From Selaginella moellendorffii (taxonomy: Eukaryota > Streptophyta > Lycopodiopsida > Selaginellales > Selaginellaceae): a stretch of 64,000 nt of DNA. Both the position numbers and the translations under genes were made by a program. Shown in pieces: positions 1 to 12,497 of this stretch. The notes below the pieces were generated by a model. It did not search any database, was not told the DNA's origin, and was given only the letters and a program-made list of their open reading frames with translations. The stretch is from the NCBI RefSeq assembly GCF_000143415.4, contig NW_003314302.1:832085-896084 (forward strand), written 5' to 3'. How positions within the stretch are numbered: the stretch's first letter is position 1; each line of letters starts with the position of its first letter.

Positions 1-1180
1 CATAGTCGTAGTAGTCGCCAGCTTGTTTCAAGCAAAACTCCACCACCTTCATGCACTCCTTTGCATCGTCCTCCCCGATCGAAACTGGAAGTCTTGACTC
101 TTTCGAGAAAGATGGCAAGCTCTCGTCGTCATGAACTTGTCCCGCTCTTGCTACGTGACGAGATTCTTTTGTCTCGCTCTCCTGTCCTGCTGCTAGAAAA
201 CGATGTTCTTCCTCCAAATTATCCCCCAAGTGCTGCCTGGAGATCTTTGTCACGGATTCATCCGCTTTCTCGCGAAAAGCCTCCTGGAATCTGGCCTCCT
301 GCGTTTCCTGGCTAGAATCCACCATCACTGCCTGGCCATCTTTGAAGAGAAGCGATTTATCATCATCAAAGCGTTGTTCGTTGCTTGACGACGAGGTTGT
401 CACTTGAAAAGCCTCCTTTTGATCGTACAAACTCAAGATCTCCTGATGTGCTTCCCAGTTTCTTATCCCATGATCATCGTGTTGCTCTTCCGGATTTCTT
501 ACCATCGGATCATCAAACTCCTGCTGCTCTTCTAGACTTCTTGTCACTATGACTTCCGCATCACCATCTTGTTCTTCCAGGCCAACATTACAATGTTCGT
601 CGATACTATCACCCTCGATCCAAGCATCACCAACTTGTTCTTCCAGTTCTTCCAAGTTATGATCATCCTCCCGAGCTTCACGATCATCTATCCTGTCTCT
701 AGTTCCTTCCCCATCACTAGATCCTACAGCTTCTTCTCCACCTTCTCGAGCTCCTCCGTTATAAACATCTCTCTCTCTTTCCCCAAGAACTAGTAACGCG
801 TCAAAGCTCGCAGCGGCCACTCTTAGATCCTCCTCTACCAGCGCTCGGACTCTGGCAGAGATCTTCACACTTCCCTGATTCCTTTGGTTTGAAAAACACG
901 TCAAGAGGAGCGCTCTTAGCAGCGCTAGCCCCAACGCGCCACACGCCGCCTGGAAGAACACGGCCAAGCCGATGAAGGAGGCGATGGAGAGATAAGGCAA
1001 GAGCAGCGGGAGGCACGACAGCAGCACCGTCCACAACATCATCTTCTTGGCGAGATCATAGAGATCGCACAGAAATCTGGTCAGATTTACCAGCAGCAAC
1101 CCCATAATCCCCGGCCTGGATCGCGATCGCGGCCTCGCCTCAAACCCTGGGAGAAATCTAGCAAGAATTACCTCCAGCAT
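1..1180 (-). CDS. Membrane-anchored acidic protein of unknown function, 5' part (3' end beyond window)
   Basis: An uninterrupted frame runs from ATG at 1180-1178 to the left edge: 393 complete codons, no stop. I do not recognise the family. Visible parts: a short basic N-terminus, two closely spaced hydrophobic segments around residues 45-95 (the first is rich in Leu, then Ser-Ile-Ala-Ser-Phe-Ile-Gly), and then a long Glu/Asp/Gln-rich low-complexity tail with recurring 'LEEQ'/'PEEQ' blocks that looks disordered. This suggests a membrane protein with a large acidic cytosolic or lumenal tail. The frame stays open upstream of the ATG to a stop near 1346-1348 but holds no other ATG, so 1180 is the first possible start unless an upstream exon exists. 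Codon use is GC-rich like the other genes here. Coding status is fairly sure from length; function unknown. Confidence 0.6.
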   Translation of the reverse strand, partial: MLEVILARFLPGFEARPRSRSRPGIMGLLLVNLTRFLCDLYDLAKKMMLWTVLLSCLPLLLPYLSIASFIGLAVFFQAACGALGLALLRALLLTCFSNQRNQGSVKISARVRALVEEDLRVAAASFDALLVLGERERDVYNGGAREGGEEAVGSSDGEGTRDRIDDREAREDDHNLEELEEQVGDAWIEGDSIDEHCNVGLEEQDGDAEVIVTRSLEEQQEFDDPMVRNPEEQHDDHGIRNWEAHQEILSLYDQKEAFQVTTSSSSNEQRFDDDKSLLFKDGQAVMVDSSQETQEARFQEAFREKADESVTKISRQHLGDNLEEEHRFLAAGQESETKESRHVARAGQVHDDESLPSFSKESRLPVSIGEDDAKECMKVVEFCLKQAGDYYDY

Positions 1181-3226
1181 TTCACTGATGACTGACAACA
1201 ACACGAGGAATCGCGCCCTACCATGCACGATCGATCCAAGAAAATCTAGCCCCCACCGCACGCTTCGCTTAATTTCTTTCTTTCCCGATCGATCGCGAAG
1301 GAGCGCTCTTGGGGCCCCTCGCCGCCGGGGAAGAATGGCTCTCCGTTAGGTCTGCTAACGTGTCACTTCCAGCAAATGCCACGTATACAGGTAAATGTAC
1401 GTTTTAGGTGATTGGTCAAATGACATTTCAACTGATACAACTGTACTATTATTATGCTCAGTATTTAGATATAAACTTTTTAATTCTGTCATAGATATGT
1501 ATAAGTTGAGTATAATTAGATTTCATCATGACTATCATGGTTAAGTGTACATGTCTGGAGTATAATTAGATTTCATCGTGACTATCATGGTTCTTTTTTG
1601 TCTAAGTTCATGTCTATTACTCTAGAGGTGATACACTTAACATGACAGAATGATTTAGATAATAGAAAAAGTATTTAAATCACTAGTATTTGATATTTGG
1701 CCACATGTCTCCACAGTTAACAATTTCTACCAAACGAATATGTATGAAATCTAGAGTATGGTTAGATTTCATCTTGATCATTATCGCATTTTTACTAATA
1801 TCTAATCATTTATCTGAATTTGCCATATTTTAGATTGTATACTTCAAATAAGTTTAGATTGTGATCAGTTTAAATTCCACAATAAAGATGTTATTGTCAT
1901 ATATTTAATGAAAGAGGTATTCAACTTATAAACAAGAGTTACTTTCTTTGGAAGTGTTATCTCTATAATGGTCAACCTTTTATGGTTTATAGTGATTATA
2001 ATCCATTACACTATTTTTGCTCATAGAAGGATTTAAATGCTTGATATGCAAATTGGAAGTTTTTCCTTGAAAACATTTCTGATATAGAAATCTGCAATAG
2101 GAAGGAAAAAATACTTATTGATGCTATTTATAGAATTTTATGTTTGAATTATTCTAAGACATTCAAAGCAATATTGAAAAAGTATTTCTATGGATTTTAT
2201 TCTAAGATATTCAGAAAGAATAAGAAGATTTGTGTTAAAATTAATCAACTGACTAAGTACTTGATATTATCCCTCTTAAAGGTATTATTACTGTTAAGGA
2301 GTTAACAAAGAAATGATATAAAATTTAAGGTTCCCAATCCAAATCCTAAATTCTTGATTGAGGGTTATCAACATATCTATTTTATCTCCAAGATTTTTAA
2401 TTTTTTTCCATGTGTATGGAGTAGAGGATCCCAGGCCTGAGAATTTGACTTTTACTCATAAAGCCCCCAAATCCAACTTCAAGGCATTGGTTCTCCCCTT
2501 TTACATGCATTTTTAGAGCACTAAACAGCATCAATCTAGTGTTCAAGCAAGTAGCTCATGCTTCAATGGTCTAAGCTATCATACTCCACATGTACTTGGT
2601 CATCTATAAAGTCCCCACCCCAATTTTCTTCTAGCCCTCAGTAAAATATTGGAACATGCCATGAGTGCCCAAAAGCTATAGTTAAATAGGAGAGAAGATA
2701 AAAATAGCTGCTGATTTTCTAGTTCCTCCATTCACATGCGACACTACCAAATTCCACTATAAGTGTTCCATCTTTATAGATGTTATGTCTTATTGATGGC
2801 TTGAGAAAAGGAACTTTGGGTGCTATCCATCAGGATCCACAGGAGAAGCTTAGGCCAGCCCATGAACTATACCAGGGCAACTATCCAAGGATTAATCCCT
2901 AGATTCAATTGCAATTCAGCACAAACCTGGATCTCTACCATTGCAAATTGGAGCATTCATTTGAAGCATATGCTCAATAGTGATTGCTTTAGTTTTTAAC
3001 ACTCTCTCACAAAATATTCATCAGTTGTGCAAAAAAAAGTGATGTCTCTACAATTGAGAGCAGTGAGAGCCAAGAGAAGAGCCAAACATAAAAAAACGTT
3101 TTACCCTACTTTGAGGGAAACATCCCAACTGCAAGAATAGAGCTTTATTGCTTGCAAGTTCTCTTGAAGAGAGCAAAAAACCAAGTATCACTCCTTTATT
3201 CTCCCCCCAACCCAAGGTTGTGTCAT
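1181..3226. other. AT-rich intergenic DNA
   Basis: Apart from a GC-rich stretch to about 1375, probably the 5' UTR/promoter of the left gene, this is AT-rich with stops in all frames. Two near-identical stretches (around 1500-1530 and 1555-1590, both containing 'tataattagatttcatc') form a small local repeat, with a third related copy near 1755. No gene is supported. Confidence 0.6.
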
Positions 3227-4330
3227 TGTCGTGAATGAGACTTTGGGTATCAAAATTTATTTATCGGCCAGTCCTTATGGACACTCTTTTCTTACTGCCA
3301 CGATAGCAGGAGGTTGGTATTGCTAGTTCCCTTTATTAGCCTCTCTTGTTCAAGTGTTAGTAAATTGGGCTTAGCACTTGTACTTAGCCAAATGGACATA
3401 AGGTAAGAACTCTTATGTGTTTTTAGCTGAGCATACTCAACCTAACTTTTAGTTTTCTTTTGCTCTGTCTTGCACTAGCTTGATAAGAACCCTCGCGTAT
3501 TGAGATTGGTCCCTCAATATCGCTGGATGATAGCTTACTGTGTCTGCCAAACACCCTCACTATTATGCCCTTTGTGTTAGTCTTATTCTGGTCCCAAATG
3601 CTATTTATGAAAAGTGTTTAGATTTGCTCATTTGGCATCTACAGAATGTAGAGATTGGCCTAAACACAATGGTGTTCGTTCTGTGTCCAAATTCACATTG
3701 TAGTGCCATTCCATATTTAATAAGTTTTGAGCCTGTCCCAGAGACTAACTCCTGGTACTAAGGCAGGCTTAGGGTGAAAGCCCAAAGCATTCTTCAGGGA
3801 AGGGGGGGGCTGTAAGGTTCCAAATGTATAGTAGGGATAGTGGGTAGGTTGGGCATGACCGACCAACCTGAAACATAGTCTAGCTCTTGCTTGTGTGCCT
3901 GTCCTTGTTTTGTGTCCATCTTAGGTCTAAGCCCAAGTTCCATTCCATGCTAGTTGGTGGAGTACCCATGTCCTTGCGTTAGGCCACCGGTATACTAAAA
4001 TAGCACTAAACTCTGTTTGGCTCCATTTTGCGTGTTGGTCCTGGCATTGGGATGCTAGTTGCTCTAGGACTGTTCTAAGTCGTTCCGAGCTCCTGTCCCT
4101 TCACTCCTTAAGCTATATACTCAGGAGTTGTTCCGTGCTCCAGTGCTAATGCTCCTTGGCTCCATGCTTGGGAGTTTGGCACTGTTCCTTCGTTCAGTGG
4201 TCCAAGGCCCTGAACCTCGGGTTCCACACCACTGTCCTTGGACACGTGGCATGTGTCACATGGCATAAAGAGGGTTTAGGTTCCACTTCGTGGTGTTATC
4301 CTATGGTAAATCACCATAGGATAAAGGGTC
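3227..4330 (+). repeat. Degenerate LTR-like repeat, 'family B' copy 1
   Basis: Starts at 'tgtcgtgaatg' and is collinear with the sequence beginning at 45219. Shared blocks include a 'ggccagtccttatggacactc' stretch (3270s/45260s), 'gtctgccaaacaccctc' (3540s/45535s), 'ggtgaaagcccaaagc' (3773/45764) and 'tatagtagggatagtgg' (3828/45817), then 'agttggtgg' and 'gcgttaggccac' further on. No coding capacity. Best read as a solo LTR or LTR remnant of an unnamed retrotransposon family; the right boundary (about 4330) is approximate. Both copies end in unrelated DNA, as expected of a dispersed element. Confidence 0.6.
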
Positions 4331-7300
4331 AAAACCACGTATGAGCCTATTGGCTAACCTAATATTTTTTCAAAATAACACATGGTTAAAAAACTAAGTT
4401 ATTCCCCTTTGATTGGCCAAATTTGGTGGCCCACAAAGTTCAACAATAAGCCCATTGACTAAGCAAATATGGAGGAAATATTTCCCAAAACCATATGACA
4501 TTGAAATCAGTATCATAGTTAAAATATTCAAGATAAACTATGATTATATATATATAACGTTTTATAACAATTCTGGGATGGAATGGAAAGAGTGGTGCAT
4601 TGATGTTTAGTTTGTCCAGAAAAATAAAAGCATTAATAAATCATCAAAATAGCTTAATATAATCCATCAGTCTTATACTTTTTTTGGTGGGTGCTAGAAC
4701 TAATGAGCAAATTTGATTTATAAAGGCACATTACAGAATTAAATTAAGTATAAAAATCATTAATATGGCTAATTCTAATGTGCCTAACTAATATGATCTC
4801 AAATTTGCAAGGTAATTAAGTTTTGCATTTTGCAGAGCTTTTTGTTTTTTTTTTTTTTATCTGCTAGATTTTTCTTTCATTGTGTAAGATAAAAATGTAT
4901 ATAAATATTTATATAACTAATTCAATGACACAAAATTCTTCTCTCCTTTTGATGTCATACATTATAAACATAGTTATTGTCACCATTTTAACATTAAATT
5001 ATCTAAAGTTCCAATCTTTGGAGAGCATGTTAAACTAGTTTTCAATTAATTTTGTCAAGAAAATTCATATTCAACATAAGCAGATCAAGAAGATGATTTT
5101 CTACAGTTCCATCAAATTAGAACATGTATGTATCATGGAAATATCATCTCCACAAATCTCTTATCAATAAAAGTACTATATTAATCTAGTAAACCATTTG
5201 TAACAATTGTTATTTAACATTTCTTTATCATTTGAGTAGTTTTTTGGGCTGAATAGTTTTGTAGCATTGAAAATGCTTATATCCATACTCATTTTGGTTA
5301 ACATATCAACATAGAGTTTCTAAATACATTATTTGCTTAAATCTAAGCAAGAGCTCAAGTTACCATCTCTTTTACATTTTGGAATAAAAGTATAATCTAA
5401 GACATATTTATATTATTCTCCCAAGAATCTACAAACTTAATAAATCCATATCTAGTAGCTTCTACAAAATTACTTTAATATTTTACACCAAAAGTCTCTT
5501 TCAGAAGTGTCCTTCTGATACTTTTCTGAGTACTATCTAAATACCCAGTAATTTAAGCAATATCCACAATTTCAACTTGAAAGAATTTGTTTAAACTATT
5601 CAATTCTATAATATCATCTAGCATATGGATAGTGTAATTTGTCAAAAGCTAATATATCTTCATAATAGAAGATTTTGCAAAAAGAGCTAGCATTATGATG
5701 ATTATTCTTTATAAGACTTCCCTATAAGATAACCAATATACACTATAAACCTAATATATGTATATTCATAATATCTTCTAGAAGCCTAAAAGGTCATGAC
5801 TCTTTTTTTGGAAGTATGCAACCATTTGTAAATTTGATTGCATAGCTTTTCAATAGCCACAAATGCATGCAAAGCTCCAATAGCAACTAAATTTTATTCA
5901 TGAGTTAATGCACTCTAAACAAGTGTAAAATGTCATGTTTTAATCTTATTACTAAACTAGATTATTCATCCAACCATAACAAAAGCTCTATAAGTTCTAA
6001 TAGCAAAATATTTTCTCTCATTAAGGTTTATTTATTTCAAAACCTTCTTAATGGATTTATATTTATTTATAGTAATAGAATTTTCAATTACCATCAATTC
6101 TAGAAAAAAAAATTCTTACATGTAGAAGAGATATATATATAATAAGATGAGCTTTCAAACTTCTATTAATACTAACATCCACCATACTCTTGAATATCTT
6201 GGCAAAAATCTTTTCATCTAGTGATTGGCATATGAGGCATTTACTAAATTCACACAAATTCATAGTTTTTTAAAGGTAATCCCTTCTTCACAATGAAGTA
6301 TATATATTACATTAAGGAAATTCTTTTTTTCTTATATTAATTCTTTTGAGCAGTAGATAACCCTTTCTTCTTCCTTACTTCCTAAATAGTTATAGTTAGT
6401 TGATGTTTTCAAAACTAGTTTTTGAAAAGTTAAAGAACCATCCTTTCCAAAAGGATTATACACATATTATATATTTCATCCTCTACTTACTTTTAGCATC
6501 CACCACAGGATACACCCAAGGATAATTGAGTTTCCACTCAATTTTGAATATTCTATCCTTCTTCCTCCTTTAATTAATTGAAATATCAATTTTTTCTTCT
6601 ATTGTTGAAATATTTTTACTCTATAATCTAATTTCAAGTCCTTCATCAAGAAGGAATCATGAAATTCTTACCTTGCCACATTTTGTTGATCTAGCTTTCT
6701 TTTGAAAGTAGCAAAGAATGTTTCACTCTTATATTGTTATTGGTGTCTTTGCTTTCCTATTTATGCTAGGTTTAATCCAAGACAACTTTGGTTAGACACC
6801 AGGATATTCTAATAGAATATTATCTATACTGCAATATATGACTTTGCTTTGCCTTATAAAGTGGGAAGACTAAATAATTTTGTACTTCATTGTTCTTCAA
6901 ATAGCAAGGCAAATTAAAAAATAATCTTCAAACACAAGGTAAATATGCCTTTCTAGGATGGAAATTTAAGGCTTTATGCCTTGTCTATGATGGACTCTAT
7001 ATTGACATAAATGAATATAAACACATGTTTTCTTAAGGTTTGCAGCACTCATGAGACCACAATAAATAGATGCAAATTAGAAACCTTATCACAGTTAGTT
7101 ATTTGTCCAACTAAAAAATTAGGGTTAATTACACTGAATATAAATTATTTGTCTACCAAAATTACAATAGGATTATAGACTGGAAAGTTATCCTAGTATT
7201 GGCACAAGTTAGGGGTAAAATGGCAATGTTGCAATACTTTTCTTTTGTAGCTGAGTAAGGCTTTTTCTACCTATACTCGCGTTCTTGCCCCTACCTACAA

Positions 7301-9000
7301 AATAGTGATAAACAAACAAAGATAAAAATGTAAATAATGAAAGAAAAATGAAAAAAGAATAAAAGAGAACTCAACTTCAAACCCTAAAAGCATGAGTAAG
7401 GATAAGTATATGTCACTCTTTCAACTCTACTTTACACAAATAATTATAGGTAAAAGAAAAGATAGTTAATTCAATGCAAATGCATACAAAAGTAAGTGAA
7501 GGTTATTTTCTAGCATATTTAAGTGTTATTTATATATTACATGATTTTATAACCAATTCTAACTATTTCTTGCTTGTCTATGATGAGTGTTGCTTAGGTT
7601 GGGTCTTTTTTCTTTCTTTGGATGCTTAAACTTACACATAACTCTAATTCACTTAAGCTTCTTTATTTTGCTTTGCCTTTTATTTTAGGTTGCACAGGGG
7701 ACAATTAAACTCTTAGTCTTAAATAAAAATAAACTGGAAAATTAGAATGGATATATCATAAAGAAAATTAATAATATTTTTTTGATATTACTTAAGTCAT
7801 GATTATATTAAACTAGTGTTTAATATTTTTTGGAGTGGTCAATTTTTTGTTTATATTCAAAAGAAAGCTTATATCTGAATGCTATGATTTGATAAAAGCT
7901 TACTAACTTTAACTGTATACTTATAATTTACAATTAATTAATTAATTAGTAACTATATAAGATGAGAATATCCAAGGTTTATTCACTAAAAAATTATTTT
8001 ATATATCATGCATTCATTCTTCATTTTTATTTTCGAAGTTAGTTTAGTTTGGGGTTGATTTCCACCACCACTCAATATCCTCTTCAGCCATCAACAACTT
8101 TGCACTCCAGTTATAATGCTTTAGAAGAACTTGAGTTTAACTTAATTGTCAAGAAATTACAAAACATATCAATAGCCCTAATTCTAAAATTGAGTTTGAA
8201 ATATATGCTGTATTTTTTTGGGTTATCAATGCACCCCTCACAAATATCATGGTTTGTGTCACTGATTTGTTTATACCGTTTTATTTTTCTTCTAGCATTT
8301 TCACTTGATCATGAACCAGAATGTCTCCTGACGGAGGGTTTAAAAATCACTATGGATTAACAAGATACTGCACTGAAATAAATACTGAATTAACATTCTA
8401 TACCATACACTATTACCCAGTCTATGGAAATCAGCAGTCACCACCAAGTAGCAAAGCTATAGCATTCCAAAATGAAAAGCAAAATGGCAATGATGAAAGT
8501 GATTGTTGGAGTTTAAAGTGTTGCAAAGATTGTAAGTTGGTCTTCACAAGAAAAGGTGATTAAGCTCTTTCTCAACCCTGTGAGTGGATGCTTTGCACAC
8601 CTCCAACAAGATAATTGCAGAGTGACAACATGTTTGGTTGTGAGAGGGGAAGGAAATGTTTTCATATTCAATCTAGAAACTCGTCAAGAATTGTGGAAGG
8701 CTTTAGAGTGATCTTAACTTTTTGAGTAATATAAAACTTTCTTTGAACTCCCTGTTCTCAACTTGTCTCTAGCAGGCAGAGAGCTTTTAGAAAGACGAAA
8801 CAAAAAATAATCCATGTACATTTCTCCCTGTCCGCTTGTTTTCAAGGCAAGTCTTCAGCGTTTTGCAAGTGATCTTTAACTTTTTTGACTGAGAAAAACT
8901 TTTCAAGTGACCAAATCTTCAAGTGTGGTTCGTCTCTGGCCATTTGTTCCAAAAAAAAAAGAGAACGAAACAAAAAAGAATCTATATACATCTCTCCAAA
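4331..9000. other. AT-rich gene-free DNA
   Basis: Strongly AT-rich with homopolymer T tracts (for example near 4845) and no long open frame. Two short overlapping plus-strand frames at 8049-8563 (103 and 80 codons) have no recognisable domain and no gene-like base composition. I treat the stretch as decayed transposon DNA. Confidence 0.5.
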
Positions 9001-9013
9001 GCGTGCGCTTTCT

Positions 9014-11933
9014 TCAATCGTCCTTGATGTCAATGCGTGTCTCCTTAGACATAGAGGCATCCCGTATAGTCGATAGCACCTGTTTGATATCGAAAGGCTT
9101 TGGCAAATAACCATCCATACCCGCTTCGTAGCATATATCTTGGTAGCCTTTCATTGCGTTTGCCGTGAGTCCTATAATCGGGATCTTCTGCCATCCAGAG
9201 CCCAACTCGTCCTTTCTTATCCGCCGTGTTGCTTCCAAACCATCCATTCCAGGCATCTGTAAATCGAGAAAAGACAACAACCGAGCACAGCCGAGGTTTA
9301 AATCTGTTTGAGTCTAAACGAGTGAATGGAAATGAACAAACCTGTATATCCATGAGCACGAGATCGTATGCTTTGTGATCTGACTTGAGCGCCTCGACAG
9401 CTTCGAGCCCATCTGAAACCGTGATCACCACATGACCGTATTTTTGCAGCAGTCGTGATGCAACTTTCTGGTTCACTAAGTTGTCTTCCACGAGAAGTAC
9501 ACGCTTTCTTGTGGGTGACAGCGGCGGCGTCGTAGTCGGGGACGTTTTAGCTGGCTTTATTGTTGGTTTTGGTGTTGTTGGTGATGGAATTATAAGCTCC
9601 TCGTTTGGTGAGGCCATGACTTTACTTTCATCCACTGCAAGTTTTTGAACTATAGACTACGTCAGTGCAGAGTTTCTCATTTCTGTACCTGCACTTTCAC
9701 TCGGCGCCTCTGGTGCTTCGTAGTTTGATGTCTCTTCGACTCTGGTTCCTTCGATCAAATAAAATGGAAGCAGAATACAAAAGGTGCTACCAGTACCATA
9801 TTCACTCTCAACGCATATTTGACCTCCCATAAGCTCCACAAATCTGTGAATCGTGACTTCTGTTAAACAGGATCTTGGATGAGGATTTCCTTTTTAAGTT
9901 GAATCTTAGAAACTTCGTACCTTTGGACGATGCAAAGACCCAGTCCCGTGCCTCCATACAAGCGAGAGATCGAGGGGTCTGCTTGAGTGAACGGCTTGAA
10001 GATATTTGAGAGCTTGTCTCTGCTGACCCCAATACCGCTGTCAGATACTCTAAACACCAGCTTCATCTGTGCACCATCGGATACCGTTCGCGGTTGATTC
10101 TTGACAGTGCAGTGAGGTACAAAAACGAACTTCCTTTCCGTGAGCGCCATAACTCGGTCAGTGCTTTCTGGATCCACCGAAGGATACAGCCCGTCAACGT
10201 ATGGAGCAACCGTCACTTGGACATACCCCTGGTGAGTAAACTTTAGTGCATTTCCAACTAGACAAGTAAAACAACACTTTTCAGCACAGAAATGAGCAAA
10301 CAACCAAGAAAACTCACCAAGATTCAGTAGACAATGTCTCAGCTTCCCGGAATCCCCGACTAAAACAGTCGGAACTCTAGCATCAACGTCCCATTTGAGC
10401 CAGAGCCGCTTCTCCCTCGCGCGGGGCTCCAGAATGTGCAAAGTGCTCTTGATAACATGACAAAGGTTGAAGGACACGAGCTCCACCTCAAAACGACCAG
10501 CCTCGATCTTAGCAACGTCCAAAATCCCGTTGATAAGGTGTAGCAGCATATCTGCGCAGTCCTTGACAGTGGTCATGTTATCTCTCTGTTCTTCAGTAAG
10601 ACCGGTGGCCAGCACCAGTGCCGACATGCCGAGTATTCCATGGATCGGAGTCCTGGCCACAAAAGAAAGAAAAATAACTACAAGGCAATGCAAAGATTGG
10701 AGAGTACCTGATCTCGTGGCTCATGTTCGCAAGGAAGTCTGATTTTGCCTGGCTTGCCTGTTCTGCGGCCGTCCGAGAGGCCGTCAACTCCTCGTTCGCC
10801 TTAAGCAACTGAGTAGTTCTTTGCAGCACTAGAACCTCGAGTCTCTCGTTGAGCCTCTCGAGTTTCTTGGAAAGGTGGCGCTTCTCCCTCACAGCTGCCG
10901 CGAGAGAGATCGCCACAAGCGCACCAACGGACACAAAGAGCTCGATCTGGATCAACAGCCGGGGCTCCACGCGGCTGGCCCCGGAGATGCTGTAAAGAGC
11001 GCCTTTCCTCCTCACGGTCGCCCAAGCAACGAACAAGGAAGACGAAGCCACCACCAAAGCCCAGCCGAGCCTGTTGAAACGAAAGGACGTGTAGAGGATC
11101 ACCGGGAAGATCAAATAAGGCAGCGGCTTGAAGTAAGTGTAGATGGTCACTGTGTAGATCACAACCAAGAGTCCCAGCGTCACCACCATCACCGCGAAAC
11201 CTTCGACCATCTTCGCGGGCTTGAGGAACTTCCTCTGCGGCCTCCAAACCAAGCAGTGGATGAGAAATGGAGACACGGTGATGATCCCAGCCACCACTCC
11301 CAGCCACCAAGTCATCCAAAATGGCATGAAATCGGCCCAGAGAACCAGTCGTCCAACGCCGGCGACGAGCGCCACGGATGCCTCAAAGATGGCGGAGATG
11401 GTCACGACGATCCCGAAGAAGAGCATCGCGTCTCTCTTGGAATCGATCGTCGGCACCACCTTGGACTGCTCCAGGCAAAGAAATCTCCGGAGCAAGCAGC
11501 TACACAGGTACGTCTCGGCCGCTTGGAGCGATGCCACCACGAACAAGATCACAAGCCTCAAGGCCGTGAATCCTCTTCGATCGCCTCCTCCCATGCCACA
11601 GTAGTACATCTCCACGCCGTAGAAGCCGAGAAAACAGCCCGCGAGCACGCGATGGTCCCTCTTTGCGAGGAATGCCATCGCCACGGCGTGAGGCAGCGAC
11701 AAGGGAAACACGATCGTCTCCCACACTCGGTGCTGGAGCTTGGGAGCCGACAGTTCGAATGCCGCGATCCCTGATCCCACCTCAGCTGCTATGGCGGCCA
11801 GATTCCATGCCAAGAACACCGCCAAGAACCGCGGCTCCCTCAATCGCCTGAGCGCCGAGCGAAATGCCGGATGTGGAGCTGAGATCGCGTCCCCCATGTC
11901 TCGCCCTACATTGCCGATACTGAAGAAGGCCAT
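9014..11933 (-). CDS. MASE1-domain hybrid sensor histidine kinase
   Basis: Six exons: 11933-10708, 10652-10318, 10257-9921, 9843-9689, 9634-9342 and 9256-9014, joining in frame to 862 residues; introns are 55-85 nt, all GT-AG. Domains in order: multi-pass hydrophobic N-terminus (about 25-330) of MASE1 type, coiled coil (about 345-400), HisKA with the phospho-accepting His406 in '[16 protein letters not shown]', HATPase_c with N-box 'LVGNALKF' (about 520), 'DSGIGV' and 'GGTGLGL' (about 625), and a receiver domain with acidic pair Glu734/Asp735, phospho-acceptor Asp780 and Lys835 in 'LPKPF'. All catalytic residues are present. It should autophosphorylate and relay phosphate His-Asp towards HPt proteins from a membrane. 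There is no CHASE domain, so it is not a classical cytokinin receptor, nor an ethylene receptor. MASE1 is a bacterial sensory membrane domain also found, as I recall, in histidine kinases of early land plants. The ligand is unknown. Confidence 0.9.
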
Positions 11934-12312
11934 GGACGCGCGCGTCGATCGAGCTTAGCCCCCAGCTTCTTCCATGCCCTGCGAGAAAACCGGGCGCGCA
12001 AGCTTGTCTGCCCTAGAGGAAGAGGAAATTGAAGCGTCCCCACCGGAATATCCTGGCTACATGAATTTCCGTTTATAGACGGAAAACTAAATTCTCTTGA
12101 GAATATACCCCTCTAGCCGTTAAGACCAGCTTATCTATTTTCTCTCTTTATTTATTATAATCACATTAGTAGTCTGGAGGACAATGGCCACATATATCTA
12201 CATTTCTGCTGTAATAACGAGTTTGGTATTTGTAAAATTTTAATTAAGTTTCTTGTACAATAACTATGTAGCTTCACCACAATGCGAGCTGACCAATGGT
12301 AATGAAAGGTCG

Positions 12313-12416
<104 letters not shown>

Positions 12417-12497
12417 TATATGCTTTTATTGAATCTTATTGTGGTACAAGCTCGGTCTGGCTGTACCCCAGAAATACATATAATTCCACACACAGGA

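Noticed and set aside
10875-11774. 299-codon plus-strand frame
   Set aside because: Antisense shadow of exon 1 of the histidine kinase; GC-rich third positions keep antisense frames open.
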